Source of the DNA: Acidimicrobiaceae bacterium | GTDB taxonomy: Bacteria; Actinomycetota; Acidimicrobiia; Acidimicrobiales; Aldehydirespiratoraceae | Length of the DNA: 56,414 bases | Reading direction: 5' to 3' | Assembly (NCBI GenBank): GCA_009835735.1 | Contig: VXWX01000083.1 | Span: 1-56,414 of the forward strand | Shown: in pieces, positions 48,989 through 56,414 of the stretch | How positions within the stretch are numbered: the first letter of the stretch is position 1 | How the letters are laid out: every line of letters starts with the position of its first letter | The notes under the pieces: model-generated | Told to the model about the DNA's origin: nothing | The model's input: the letters and a program-made list of their open reading frames with translations, nothing else | Database searches by the model: none | Made by a program: the position numbers and the translations under genes

Positions 48989-50146
48989 ATGACCAAGTCG
49001 ACAACTGCTACCTCGCGGTGGCAGCCGCGCCGCAGCCGGCTCACCCTGATCGCGGCGATCATCGCGGCCGCCGGTCTGCTAGCCGCGGCCTGCAGCGGCG
49101 GCGAGGATGAGGCCGCCACGGCCGCGGACTGCGAAGCCGGCGCCACCGATGGCGACCTGGCCTTCTACAACTGGGCGGAGTACATCGACGACGAGCTGCT
49201 GGCCGCCTTCGAGGCCGAGACCGGCATCAACGTCGAGTACACGACCTACGAGTCCAACGAGGAGATGCTCACCAAGGTCCAGTCCGAGGCGGCCATCTAC
49301 GACCTGATAGTGCCGTCGGACTACATGGTCGACACGATGCGCCGCGAGGGTCTGCTGCTGGAGCTCAACTTCGACGCCATTCCCAACGCGGCCAACATCG
49401 GCTCCGAGTTCGCCAACCCACCGTTCGACCCCGAGCACAAGTACAGCGTCGCCTACCAGTGGGGCACCACCGGCATCGGCATGTCCTACGAGGTGCTCGA
49501 ACTGCTGGGCGGCGAGTCCACCTGGGCGGTGATCTTCGATCCGGCCACCGCCGCACTGGTCCCGGGCAGCATCTCGATGCTCGACGACGCCCCCGAGACG
49601 GTGGCGGCCGCGCTCAAGTACCTCGGCTACAGCATCGAGGACGTGATCAACAACCAGAACGAGGACGCGGTGCTCGCAGCCGGCGACCTGCTGAAGGCCA
49701 CCAACGACCGGCTGCTCAAGTACGACTCGGTCACCTTCGGCGACGACCTCGTCAACGGCGAGGTCGACGTGGCCCACGGCTGGAGCGGCGGGTTCTTCCT
49801 GTCGTTCTTCGAAGCCGACGCCTACGACGACTACGTCTACACCATCCCGGCCGAGGGCGGGGTCCGCTGGGTCGACAACATGGCCATCCCCCACAACGCC
49901 GACAACATCTGCTCGGCGCACGCCATGATCAACTTCCTGACCGACGCCGAGAACGGCGCCACGTTGACCAACTGGACCTACTACGGCAGCCCGAACGCGG
50001 CCTCCACGCCTTACATCCTGGACGAGATCCTGGAGGACCCGGGCATCTACCCGCCGCCAGAGGTCGACGCACGGCTCGAGCTGATCCCCCACGCGGGTGA
50101 CATGGCCCTGCTAATCCAGGACATGCACAGCCAAGCCAAGAGCTAG
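48989..50146 (+). CDS. potD: Spermidine/putrescine-type substrate-binding lipoprotein (PotD-like)
   Basis: A 385-residue periplasmic-type binding protein. After a basic N-terminus the signal helix ends in LLAAAC (lipidated C35). The mature protein begins DGDLAFYNWAEYIDDELLAAFEAETGINVEYTTYESNEEMLTKV, the PotD/PotF hallmark, followed by YDLIVPSDYMV and VAYQWGTTGIGMSYE. NWAEYI and the acidic residues that follow contribute to polyamine binding in known structures. ggagggagg lies before the ATG. The preceding three genes supply the transporter; polyamine rather than another amine is likely but not proven. Confidence 0.9.
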   Translation: MTKSTTATSRWQPRRSRLTLIAAIIAAAGLLAAACSGGEDEAATAADCEAGATDGDLAFYNWAEYIDDELLAAFEAETGINVEYTTYESNEEMLTKVQSEAAIYDLIVPSDYMVDTMRREGLLLELNFDAIPNAANIGSEFANPPFDPEHKYSVAYQWGTTGIGMSYEVLELLGGESTWAVIFDPATAALVPGSISMLDDAPETVAAALKYLGYSIEDVINNQNEDAVLAAGDLLKATNDRLLKYDSVTFGDDLVNGEVDVAHGWSGGFFLSFFEADAYDDYVYTIPAEGGVRWVDNMAIPHNADNICSAHAMINFLTDAENGATLTNWTYYGSPNAASTPYILDEILEDPGIYPPPEVDARLELIPHAGDMALLIQDMHSQAKS

Positions 50147-50164
50147 CAGTATCGATCCGCACGG

Positions 50165-50191
50165 CCGGGGCGTCCCGCAGGGGCGCCCCGG
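50165..50191. terminator. Bidirectional hairpin after the pot-like operon
   Basis: Arms ccggggcg (50165-50172) and cgccccgg (50184-50191) enclose 11 nt in the 53-bp gap between the PotD-like gene (plus, ends 50146) and the enoyl-CoA hydratase (minus, ends 50200). It can serve both convergent genes. Confidence 0.6.
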
Positions 50192-50199
50192 TCGGCGCG

Positions 50200-50973
50200 C
50201 TAGCGGGCTTGCCAGTTCGGGGGGCGGCCTTCCTGCCAGGCGGCTATCCCCTCGGCCGCGTCGGCGGTGTTGGACGCCACCCGGCGCATGGTCTCGCCCA
50301 TGCGCACCGCCTCCGTCCACGGCAGTGTGCGGCCCCGGTGGGCCATCTCGTTGGTGGCCCGCACGGCCAGGGGCGCGCCCGCGCACAGCCGGTCGGCCAA
50401 GTTGCGGGCCTCGGCCATGAGATCGTCGTGGGGTAGGACCTTCCACGCCAGGCCCGTCTCCCTGGCTCTGGCCGCGTCGATGGTCTCACCGGTCAGCAGC
50501 AACTCCAGAGCGTCTGGCCAAGCGACACGGTCGGGCAGACGGAGGGCACCAACGATGGTGGGCACGCCGATGCGGACCTCGGGGTAGGCGAAGGTCGCCC
50601 GGTCGCTGGCCAGAACGAAGTCGCAGGCCAGCACAGCGGTCAGGCCGTAGCCGATGCAGGGACCGTTGACGGCCGCGATCGTCGGCTTCCAGATCTCCAT
50701 GCCCGACTCGAATGTGGTGATTGTGGGCCACTCCCAGAACGACCCCGGCCACTCCCCCGTCGAGCCCTCGGAGTCCTTGAGGTCGGCGCCCGCGCAGAAG
50801 GCCCGGCCCGCCCCGGTGACGATGGCCACCCAGGCCTCGGTGTCCTCACGGAAGGCCACCCACGCCTCGTCCAGGGCCCGGCGCATGGCCCCGTTGACCG
50901 CGTTGAGGGCCTCGGGACGGTTGTAGGTGATGGTGGCGACGTGCCCGTCGCGCTCGTAGGTGGCCGCCGGCAT
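50200..50973 (-). CDS. Enoyl-CoA hydratase/isomerase family protein
   Basis: A 257-residue crotonase-fold enzyme: VATITYNRPEALNAVNGAMR, oxyanion-hole loop GAGRAFCAGADLKD, NGPCIGYGLTAVLACDFVLAS, and FAYPEVRIGVPTIVGALRLP. The two Glu residues that act in hydratases (rat E144, E164) have counterparts in E132 (PEVRIG) and E157 (ALELLLTG), supporting hydratase activity. The acyl-CoA substrate is unknown. It stands alone and is divergent from the OsmC gene with 31 bp between them. Confidence 0.87.
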   Translation of the reverse strand: MPAATYERDGHVATITYNRPEALNAVNGAMRRALDEAWVAFREDTEAWVAIVTGAGRAFCAGADLKDSEGSTGEWPGSFWEWPTITTFESGMEIWKPTIAAVNGPCIGYGLTAVLACDFVLASDRATFAYPEVRIGVPTIVGALRLPDRVAWPDALELLLTGETIDAARARETGLAWKVLPHDDLMAEARNLADRLCAGAPLAVRATNEMAHRGRTLPWTEAVRMGETMRRVASNTADAAEGIAAWQEGRPPNWQAR

Positions 50974-51004
50974 GCGTCTCAGTATGGCCCCTTAGCCTTG
51001 CGCC

Positions 51005-51448
51005 ATGACCACCATCACTGCGGATGTCAAGATCGAGCCCGGCGCCGAGTTCTCGGTTGAACTGAGATCCGGTTCGCACCTGTGGCACGCCGACGAGCCC
51101 GCTGACGTGGGCGGGGCCGACACCGGCCCCAATCCCTACGAGCTGCTGCTGTCGTCGGTGGCCGCCTGCACCTGCATCACCGTGTCGATGTACTGCCGGC
51201 GCAAGGGCTGGAACCTGCACTCGGTCTCGGCCAGCTACACCCACGACCGAGTGCATGCCAACGACTGTGACGATTGCGAGTCGGAAGCATCGGGGTATAT
51301 CGACCGCGTCCGCAGCCAGATCTTCATCGAGGGCGACTTCGACGAGGAGCAGCGGGCCCGCCTGGCCGACATCGCCCGCCGATGCCCGGTGCACAAGACC
51401 CTCGACCGAGGCATCACCTTCACCACCGAGGCCGTCTTCGCGGGCTGA
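51005..51448 (+). CDS. OsmC/Ohr-family protein
   Basis: A 147-residue member of the OsmC group of Cys-based peroxidases. The catalytic Cys pair is present as C55 in SSVAACTCITVSMY and C127 in ARRCPVHKTL; the N-terminal strand VKIEPGAEFSVELRSG and the central LLLSSVAACT helix follow the family. An extra C57 and a CDDC cluster near 88-91 are additional Cys residues not general in the family. It would reduce organic hydroperoxides. No ribosome site is evident, suggesting a leaderless mRNA. Confidence 0.85.
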   Translation: MTTITADVKIEPGAEFSVELRSGSHLWHADEPADVGGADTGPNPYELLLSSVAACTCITVSMYCRRKGWNLHSVSASYTHDRVHANDCDDCESEASGYIDRVRSQIFIEGDFDEEQRARLADIARRCPVHKTLDRGITFTTEAVFAG

Positions 51449-51571
51449 CGTCGACCTCAGGACCGGCCGACACCTGGCCCGATCTGAGCGCTCGGCACAT
51501 CCCCGGGACCGCAAGCATGGCCGTTCGACACGCGACCTGATCCGTCGCAGGATCCGCCTAGCCTCAGTCTC

Positions 51572-53182
51572 GTGGCTGCCGTATCGGGTGAGCGGTGCGA
51601 GATTGTGGTGGACGGCGCGACCGTGGTCGTCGCGGATGAGCATCTGACGCTGCTGGACGTGCTGCGAGAGCAGCTCGGGGTGCGCTCGGTGAAGGACGGG
51701 TGCAGCCCCCAGGGCCAGTGCGGCTGCTGCACCGTGCTGGTGGACGGGCAGCCCAGGGTGGCATGCGTTACCCCGGCCCGTCGAGTGCAGGGCCGAGCCA
51801 TCACCACCCTCGAAGGGCTCGAAGCAGATGTGCGCGACGTCTGGGCTCGGGCCTTCGCGGCCACCGGAGCCAGCCAGTGCGGGTTCTGCACGCCCGGGAT
51901 CATCTGCCGTTTCGCCGGGCTGCACGACAGGGGCGCCGATCACAGTGATCGCCGCGTCGCGGCCCGGGCTCTGGCCGCCCATCTGTGCCGGTGTACCGGT
52001 TGGCAGCCCATTCTCGACGCTTGGCAGGCCTACCCCGGGCTCGTTTCCGGAGTCGCCGACGCCGCTACCGACCTGGATTCTGATCAGAGAGCCGCGGCCG
52101 ACCTCCGGGCGACGATCGAGGGGCGGACACCGCAGTCGACCGGGCCCCATGTGTCCCTCGGATTGGGTGGCTTCGCCGACGACACCGTCCCGGCTGGAGC
52201 CCTCGTGGCTGTGCGGGCCGGCCCGGACTGCGAGGCTGCTGACGAGCACGGCTGGGTCGTGGCGGAAACCGCCGCCGAGGCGCGAAGACTCGCCGGGCAG
52301 GTTCCGGGCCGCCGCACCACCGCCAGCTGGGAGCCGCCGCTGGAGGTCCCTCCGGGCGACTGGGCCGTCACCCTGCGCACCAGCTGGACCGAGCCCGGCT
52401 ACCTGGAGACCGACGCCGCCTGGTGCCAGCCCGACGGTGAGCCGGCCTCGCCGCTCGGCAACGGCGGAGCCTTCGGCGGGAAGCTCCACTCTCCGGTGGC
52501 TGAGGCCGCCCGTGTGCTCGCCAGCCGTCACGGTCGGCCCGTGAGGGTGCTGTGGTCCCGCCCCGACACCGTCGAGTTCGGCCCCAAGCGGCCACCGATC
52601 GCTGCGGGAGTACGGCCTGACGGAACCGGTGAGATCGTCGTGGCGCGAACACCGGGCATTGCGGCCGTGATCCAGGAATGGGCGCCCGGCCTAGTCGTCA
52701 CCGAGATCGACGTGCCGGGGCCGCCCACCTCGTCTCTGGTACGGGGGGCGGGCTGGGCCGAGGCTGCGGTGCTGCTGGCCGCGGCCCGGGGCGAGCCGGG
52801 TTGGATCGCAGCGCCCGATGGGGGATCGGCTACCGCAGCGGTAGAGCCCGACGGCACGATCGGCGTGCAGGTGCGGGCTGGTCGAGTCCTGGATGAGACC
52901 GTGTTGCGCTCCTACTGCACCGGCGCGGCCCACATGGCCTATTCGTGGTTGACCAGCGAGTCACTCGGGGTGGATCCCGACGGACACGTCCACGACCTGA
53001 CCGTCCGATCCTTCGGCATCGTGAGCGCGGCCAACATGCCAGCGGTGAGGATCGACGTGCTGGACGACGGTTCGGAGCCTGTCAACGGCAGCGACGCCGT
53101 GTTCGCCGTGGTGGCCGCCGCGGTGTGGATCGACCGCGGCTGCCCGCCTATCTGGCCGACCGGATCTTCGACTCAAGCTTAG
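51572..53182 (+). CDS. Compact 2Fe-2S / molybdopterin-binding domain protein (xanthine dehydrogenase family)
   Basis: A 536-residue protein. Residues 1-165 are a CoxS/XdhC-type iron-sulfur module: a plant-type cluster with Cys in DGCSPQGQCGCCTV and RVACVTP, then a second with QCGFCTPG and CRCTGW. The rest resembles pieces of the molybdopterin subunit: GNGGAFGGKLHSPVAEAARVLASRHGRPVRVLWSRPDTVEFGPKR and, near the end, ESLGVDPDGHVHDLTVRSFGIVSAANMPAVRIDVLDDG with GSDAVFAVVAAAVW. Normal large subunits have about 750-800 residues; here about 350 are present, with the first half missing, so it may be a reduced family member or need a partner. The GTG start at 51572 is tentative. Confidence 0.7.
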   Translation: MAAVSGERCEIVVDGATVVVADEHLTLLDVLREQLGVRSVKDGCSPQGQCGCCTVLVDGQPRVACVTPARRVQGRAITTLEGLEADVRDVWARAFAATGASQCGFCTPGIICRFAGLHDRGADHSDRRVAARALAAHLCRCTGWQPILDAWQAYPGLVSGVADAATDLDSDQRAAADLRATIEGRTPQSTGPHVSLGLGGFADDTVPAGALVAVRAGPDCEAADEHGWVVAETAAEARRLAGQVPGRRTTASWEPPLEVPPGDWAVTLRTSWTEPGYLETDAAWCQPDGEPASPLGNGGAFGGKLHSPVAEAARVLASRHGRPVRVLWSRPDTVEFGPKRPPIAAGVRPDGTGEIVVARTPGIAAVIQEWAPGLVVTEIDVPGPPTSSLVRGAGWAEAAVLLAAARGEPGWIAAPDGGSATAAVEPDGTIGVQVRAGRVLDETVLRSYCTGAAHMAYSWLTSESLGVDPDGHVHDLTVRSFGIVSAANMPAVRIDVLDDGSEPVNGSDAVFAVVAAAVWIDRGCPPIWPTGSSTQA

Positions 53183-53456
53183 AACGCAGCGACGGCGGCT
53201 CGGGCCGGTGCGGGTAGCCGGTCTCGGCCTCCTTGTGGGCCAGTTCCAGGTACTCGTTGGGGCCGTCGTCGCCTCGGTTGGCCGCGTCGGAGTCAACCTT
53301 CAGGAAGCTGCCCAGTGCCGCCGCCAGGATCCCGCTGCCGATCAGCACCACCACCGGGAAAACCACCACCAGCACGATCACCATCACCACTGCTCCGGCC
53401 ACCGCGCCAGCATACGCGCACAGTCGGTGCCGAGCAGGACCGGTGCTGACGATCAC
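53148..53456 (-). CDS. Small membrane protein of unknown function
   Basis: A 102-residue protein with one long or two short hydrophobic segments (AYAGAVAGAVVMVIVLVVVFPVVVLIGSGILAAALGSFL) and a hydrophilic, acidic/basic C-terminus. No family is recognised. Its 3' end overlaps the convergent compact molybdopterin-domain gene by 35 bp. The start is GTG at 53456. The opposite strand here shows no better reading frame. Confidence 0.5.
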   Translation of the reverse strand: MIVSTGPARHRLCAYAGAVAGAVVMVIVLVVVFPVVVLIGSGILAAALGSFLKVDSDAANRGDDGPNEYLELAHKEAETGYPHRPEPPSLRSKLESKIRSAR

Positions 53457-53491
53457 GCCGAGCGCCCGCCGGAGACCGGGTGAGCCACCGT

Positions 53492-54913
53492 TCAGCCCAC
53501 GCGGGCCATGAACCAGTGCCGCGGCACGGCGGCCGGGATCCAGCCGTCGGCCGGATTGGGGTTGAAACCGATGTCGGTGTCCCGGGGGATCTTCGGTCTG
53601 ATGCCGAAGTCGGACACTTCGGCGAGAAAGAAGTCCTTGCCGACGGCCAGCCTTACCGAGATCCTCCTGCGGGGATCGACGCCGAAGGCCTCAGAGGCGG
53701 GCTGCCACTCGAAGGTGTCGCCGTCCGTGGACCAGCCCAACCAGAGCTCGTCCGCCCGGTAGTCACCGTGGCCGCCGTGGGTGTAGGTGCGTCCTGCCTT
53801 TCGCACCCTTGTCCTCATGAGCCCCGGCTCCTCCTTTGCGCTCCTGCCCGTCAAGCCCGCGAGCACTACTCCCGCTCGCCCGGCCGCGAAGCTGCTGAGA
53901 TTCTTGACGTCCTCTTTGAGTGCGACTGTTGCTTGGCCGTCCCGGTAGCGGATGCGATCGATCCGCATCGCCTTGCGAGTGCGGCCCGCGGCCCACAGGG
54001 CTCCGTCGCCGCCGCCGGCGGCCCACAGTTCCACGGAGCCCAACGGTTCCTCGACCCATGCGAGCCCGTCGGCAGAGGTGAGAAGGGTCTCCCATTCGCC
54101 CTGGGTGGCCAGCACGATGCCCTCGGCTGAGGCTGTGCCGGTGATCTTGTAGACCCATCGTTCGTACTCGGCGGCCATCGGCAGGGAGGGACCGTCCCCC
54201 GCGTAGATCCTGATGACAGTCTCCTGCCGCTTCTGCAGCAACTCCTGCTGCCTGATCGAGAGCCCCAGGTCCTCGGGGGACATCTCCAACTCCTGCAAGC
54301 GCCAGCGATCGCGGCCGCGCCGGGCGGGCTCACCCTCGGGCGGGAGTTCCGCGAATGTCAACGTGAAGCCGCGCCCCGAAGGCAGCCAGTTCGCCAGGAT
54401 CTTCCCGGAGGGCACCAGGCCCCGATCGCTCAGCAGCGCTTCCAGATCCAGTCTCGTGATCGTGCGGGCGACGACGATGAGGCGGTCGCCCCATGCCAGC
54501 GCTTCAAGCACGGCCGATTCCTCGATGGCATACGGCGGCAGCGGCTCGGACCTCTGAGGCGTCTCGATGTTCGCCTCGATCCAGCTCGAGCCCTGATCGT
54601 CGGAGAACCAGACCTCGCGCCCGACGTTCTCGTGGGGATCACGGGTCACATCCCAGCCGAAGGCGATCCAGCGGTCACCGGCGATGTCGATGCTCGGGTC
54701 GGCGTCGGAACCAAGGTCGGCCACGTGGAAACCGTCCGGGAGTGGCAGCTCGGACCACTCGACGCCGTCCGCGGTCATGATCAGGCGGATCGGTACGTCC
54801 GGCCCCTGGTAGTGGCTCTTCAGCACCCGGCCGCCCGCGGCGGATCGCGGGTGTTGGAACTCGTCGAACTCGCCGAGGTCGGGTCTGAACTCGGTCCAGA
54901 TCAATGGGCTCAC
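53492..54913 (-). CDS. Predicted beta-propeller-like protein of unknown function
   Basis: A 473-residue protein of many short beta-strand segments with recurring Trp-centred phrases: DGVEWSELPLPDGFHV, REVWFSDDQGSSWIEAN, SADGLAWVEEPLG, WLGWSTDGDTFEWQPAS. These resemble the blades of BNR/sialidase-type propellers (S.D.G..W), so a six- or seven-bladed propeller is plausible. No signal peptide is visible with this start. GTG at 54913 is suggested because an ATG at 54976 would collide with the start of the divergent dehydrogenase. The reading frame is open and has no closely similar neighbour. Function unknown. Confidence 0.6.
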   Translation of the reverse strand: MSPLIWTEFRPDLGEFDEFQHPRSAAGGRVLKSHYQGPDVPIRLIMTADGVEWSELPLPDGFHVADLGSDADPSIDIAGDRWIAFGWDVTRDPHENVGREVWFSDDQGSSWIEANIETPQRSEPLPPYAIEESAVLEALAWGDRLIVVARTITRLDLEALLSDRGLVPSGKILANWLPSGRGFTLTFAELPPEGEPARRGRDRWRLQELEMSPEDLGLSIRQQELLQKRQETVIRIYAGDGPSLPMAAEYERWVYKITGTASAEGIVLATQGEWETLLTSADGLAWVEEPLGSVELWAAGGGDGALWAAGRTRKAMRIDRIRYRDGQATVALKEDVKNLSSFAAGRAGVVLAGLTGRSAKEEPGLMRTRVRKAGRTYTHGGHGDYRADELWLGWSTDGDTFEWQPASEAFGVDPRRRISVRLAVGKDFFLAEVSDFGIRPKIPRDTDIGFNPNPADGWIPAAVPRHWFMARVG

Positions 54914-54970
54914 GCTGGGAGCGTAGGCGGACGCGATGCCGCCAATGCCGGGGCTGTCTAGGGTGCGGTG

Positions 54971-56401
54971 ATGCATCAGGTCATCGGGGGACGGCGGCGG
55001 CCGGGGCGGGGCGCAGAGCCGCTGGCCGTGGTTGAACCGGCCACCGGCGACGTGCTGGCCGAGATCGACACCGCCTCACTCGCCGACGTGGATGATGCCG
55101 TGGCCGCCGCCAACGCGGCCGCGCCGGAGTTGGAGCGGCTGAGCTTCTTCGAGCGGGCCGATCTGCTGTGGGCCACCGCCGACCGCCTCGAAGCCGGCGC
55201 CGCGCCTCTCGCCGAGCAACTGGCCCGGGAGTCGGGCAAGGCACTGGCCGCGGAGGCCGTCGACGAGTTGGCCGAGTCGGCCGACATCTTCCGGCTGGCG
55301 GCCGAGGAGATCAAGCGGCTCGAGACCCATGTGCTGCCCAGCGTCGATCCCCGCAAGCGGGTGTTCACCCATCGCAAGCCCAACGGCGTGTACGCGCTGG
55401 TCACGCCGTGGAACTTCCCCATGAACATCCCCGCCGAGCTCCTGGCCGCTGCGCTGGCGGCCGGCAATCCGGCCGTGATCAAGCCCTCGGAGAACGCCCC
55501 GCTGTCGGCTCTGGCTCTGGCCGAGGCCGTGGCCGGCGCCGGATTCCCGATCGGAGCGGTCTCGGTGGTGATGGGCCGGGGCGAGGTCGGCCAGGCTCTG
55601 GTCTCGCACTCCGGCGTCCACGGCGTCGGGTTCGTCGGCTCGCAGGCCACGGCCGCGGCCATCGTGGCCGCGGCGGGCATGAAGCGCACCATCATCGAGG
55701 CGTCCGGAAACGGCCCCCAGATCGTGTTCGACGACGCCGACCTGGAAGCCGCCGCCGACGCAGCGGTGTTCGGCGCCCACTTCGTTTCGGGCCAGTGCTG
55801 CGTGGCCACTGAGCGCCTGCTGGTGCACGATTCGGTGCACGACGAGTTGGTCGACCTGCTGGTGGACCGGGCCGACTCCGTCACTCTCGGCGACCCGCTC
55901 GACGACGCCACCCTGATGGGGCCGCTCAACAATGAGGTCGTGGCGGCCCGCATGGACGATCATGTGGCCGGCGCAACGGCCCAGGGTGCGCGGGTGCTGC
56001 TCGGCGGGCGGCGCGAGCCGGACCGTCCTACCGGGCTCTACTACGAGATGACCGTCATCGACGCCGTGACCCCGGCCATGGACGTGTTCCGCCACGAGAG
56101 CTTCGGACCGGTCATACCCGTCACCTGCTTCGGCTCGGATGACGAGGCCTTCGCGCTGGCCAACGACTCCGACCTGGGCCTGCAGGCGTCGGTGTTCACT
56201 GCGTCGCTGAGCAGGGCCTACCGGGCCGTCGACGAGCTTCGAACCGGCACCGTGCTAGTCAACGAGGGCACCGCCTTCTGGGAGCAGCACCCGCCTTTCG
56301 GCGGGGCGTCTCGCACCGGCACCGGTTGGGGCCGCATCGGCGGCAAGTACACGATCCTCGACATGACCGACCTGCGCACCGCCATCATCGACACCGGCTA
56401 G
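54971..56401 (+). CDS. Aldehyde dehydrogenase (succinate-semialdehyde-type)
   Basis: A 476-residue aldehyde dehydrogenase: VTPWNFPMNIPAELLAAALAAGNPAVIKPSENAPLSA, general base E243 in IIEASGNGP (usually ELGGKNP), nucleophile C277 in GQCCVATERLLV, and ESFGPVIPVTCFGSDDEAF. It is complete, ending 13 nt before the window edge. Substrate inference is limited: semialdehydes from polyamine or amino-acid breakdown are candidates, given the transporter at 46-50 kb, but the genes are not linked. The GTG at 54968 immediately before the ATG is an alternative start. Confidence 0.88.
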   Translation: MHQVIGGRRRPGRGAEPLAVVEPATGDVLAEIDTASLADVDDAVAAANAAAPELERLSFFERADLLWATADRLEAGAAPLAEQLARESGKALAAEAVDELAESADIFRLAAEEIKRLETHVLPSVDPRKRVFTHRKPNGVYALVTPWNFPMNIPAELLAAALAAGNPAVIKPSENAPLSALALAEAVAGAGFPIGAVSVVMGRGEVGQALVSHSGVHGVGFVGSQATAAAIVAAAGMKRTIIEASGNGPQIVFDDADLEAAADAAVFGAHFVSGQCCVATERLLVHDSVHDELVDLLVDRADSVTLGDPLDDATLMGPLNNEVVAARMDDHVAGATAQGARVLLGGRREPDRPTGLYYEMTVIDAVTPAMDVFRHESFGPVIPVTCFGSDDEAFALANDSDLGLQASVFTASLSRAYRAVDELRTGTVLVNEGTAFWEQHPPFGGASRTGTGWGRIGGKYTILDMTDLRTAIIDTG

Positions 56402-56414
56402 AGGCCGAGCTTGC

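Overview
The window is 56.4 kb of very GC-rich DNA (roughly 70% by eye) with almost no non-coding sequence: about 2.2 kb lies outside the genes called here, and no gap exceeds 260 bp. GTG and TTG starts, 4-nt start/stop overlaps, a luciferase-like F420-type oxidoreductase, an FtsH-like membrane protease of actinobacterial style and many catabolic oxidoreductases point to an Actinomycetota genome, perhaps an uncultured Acidimicrobiia-like organism (inference; no rRNA or marker gene is present). I saw no tRNA, rRNA, CRISPR array, transposase, integrase or phage gene.

Layout. 1-0.8 kb: the 3' end of an MFS transporter and an SRPBCC protein. 0.8-6.3 kb (minus): LLM oxidoreductase, amidohydrolase, lipoprotein and FtsH-like protease. 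6.3-9.1 kb (minus): a fused EtfB-EtfA flavoprotein and an SDR. 9.2-15.4 kb (plus): RidA, GlcG-like protein, ABM-fold protein, a giant indolepyruvate:ferredoxin oxidoreductase and an MFS transporter. 15.5-20.6 kb (plus): a dipeptide-type ABC transporter (two permeases, two ATPases) and an MFS protein, without its own binding protein. 20.6-24.1 kb (minus): ketopantoate reductase-like protein, acyl-CoA ligase, two small proteins. 24.3-28.8 kb (minus): a tightly overlapping five-gene unit (VOC, FAD monooxygenase, RidA, epimerase, amidohydrolase). 28.9-31.3 kb (plus): two tandem retropepsin-like proteins and a gamma-glutamyltransferase homologue. 31.4-39.2 kb (minus): cysteine hydrolase, family-5 binding protein, MFS, aldehyde dehydrogenase, a CADD/PqqC-like metal oxidase and a second aldehyde dehydrogenase. 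39.3-42.6 kb: MFS (plus), metal-dependent hydrolase and epimerase (minus). 42.7-50.1 kb (plus): FCD-type GntR regulator, a phosphosugar mutase-DeoC fusion and a polyamine-type ABC transporter. 50.2-56.4 kb: enoyl-CoA hydratase, OsmC, a compact 2Fe-2S/molybdopterin protein, a small membrane protein, a repeat-rich protein and an aldehyde dehydrogenase.

How it fits together. The genes look like an accessory catabolic island for uptake of peptides, amines or related organic nitrogen compounds: importers, amidohydrolases, monooxygenases, RidA proteins that clear enamine/imine by-products, aldehyde dehydrogenases, and ferredoxin- or ETF-linked electron disposal. The specific substrate cannot be read from the sequence.

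The strongest unexpected signals are: (1) the palindrome GTATAC, found nine times, every copy in the roughly 4% of DNA that is non-coding and in front of seven transcription units, suggesting one shared operator and regulon; (2) a palindromic element in three clear and one diverged copy, with a constant core but different, self-complementary arms, which supplies the C-terminal tail of the ETF fusion; (3) a single-chain phosphosugar mutase-deoxyribose-phosphate aldolase; (4) a CADD-type metal oxidase that lacks the self-sacrificed tyrosine and is sandwiched between aldehyde dehydrogenases.
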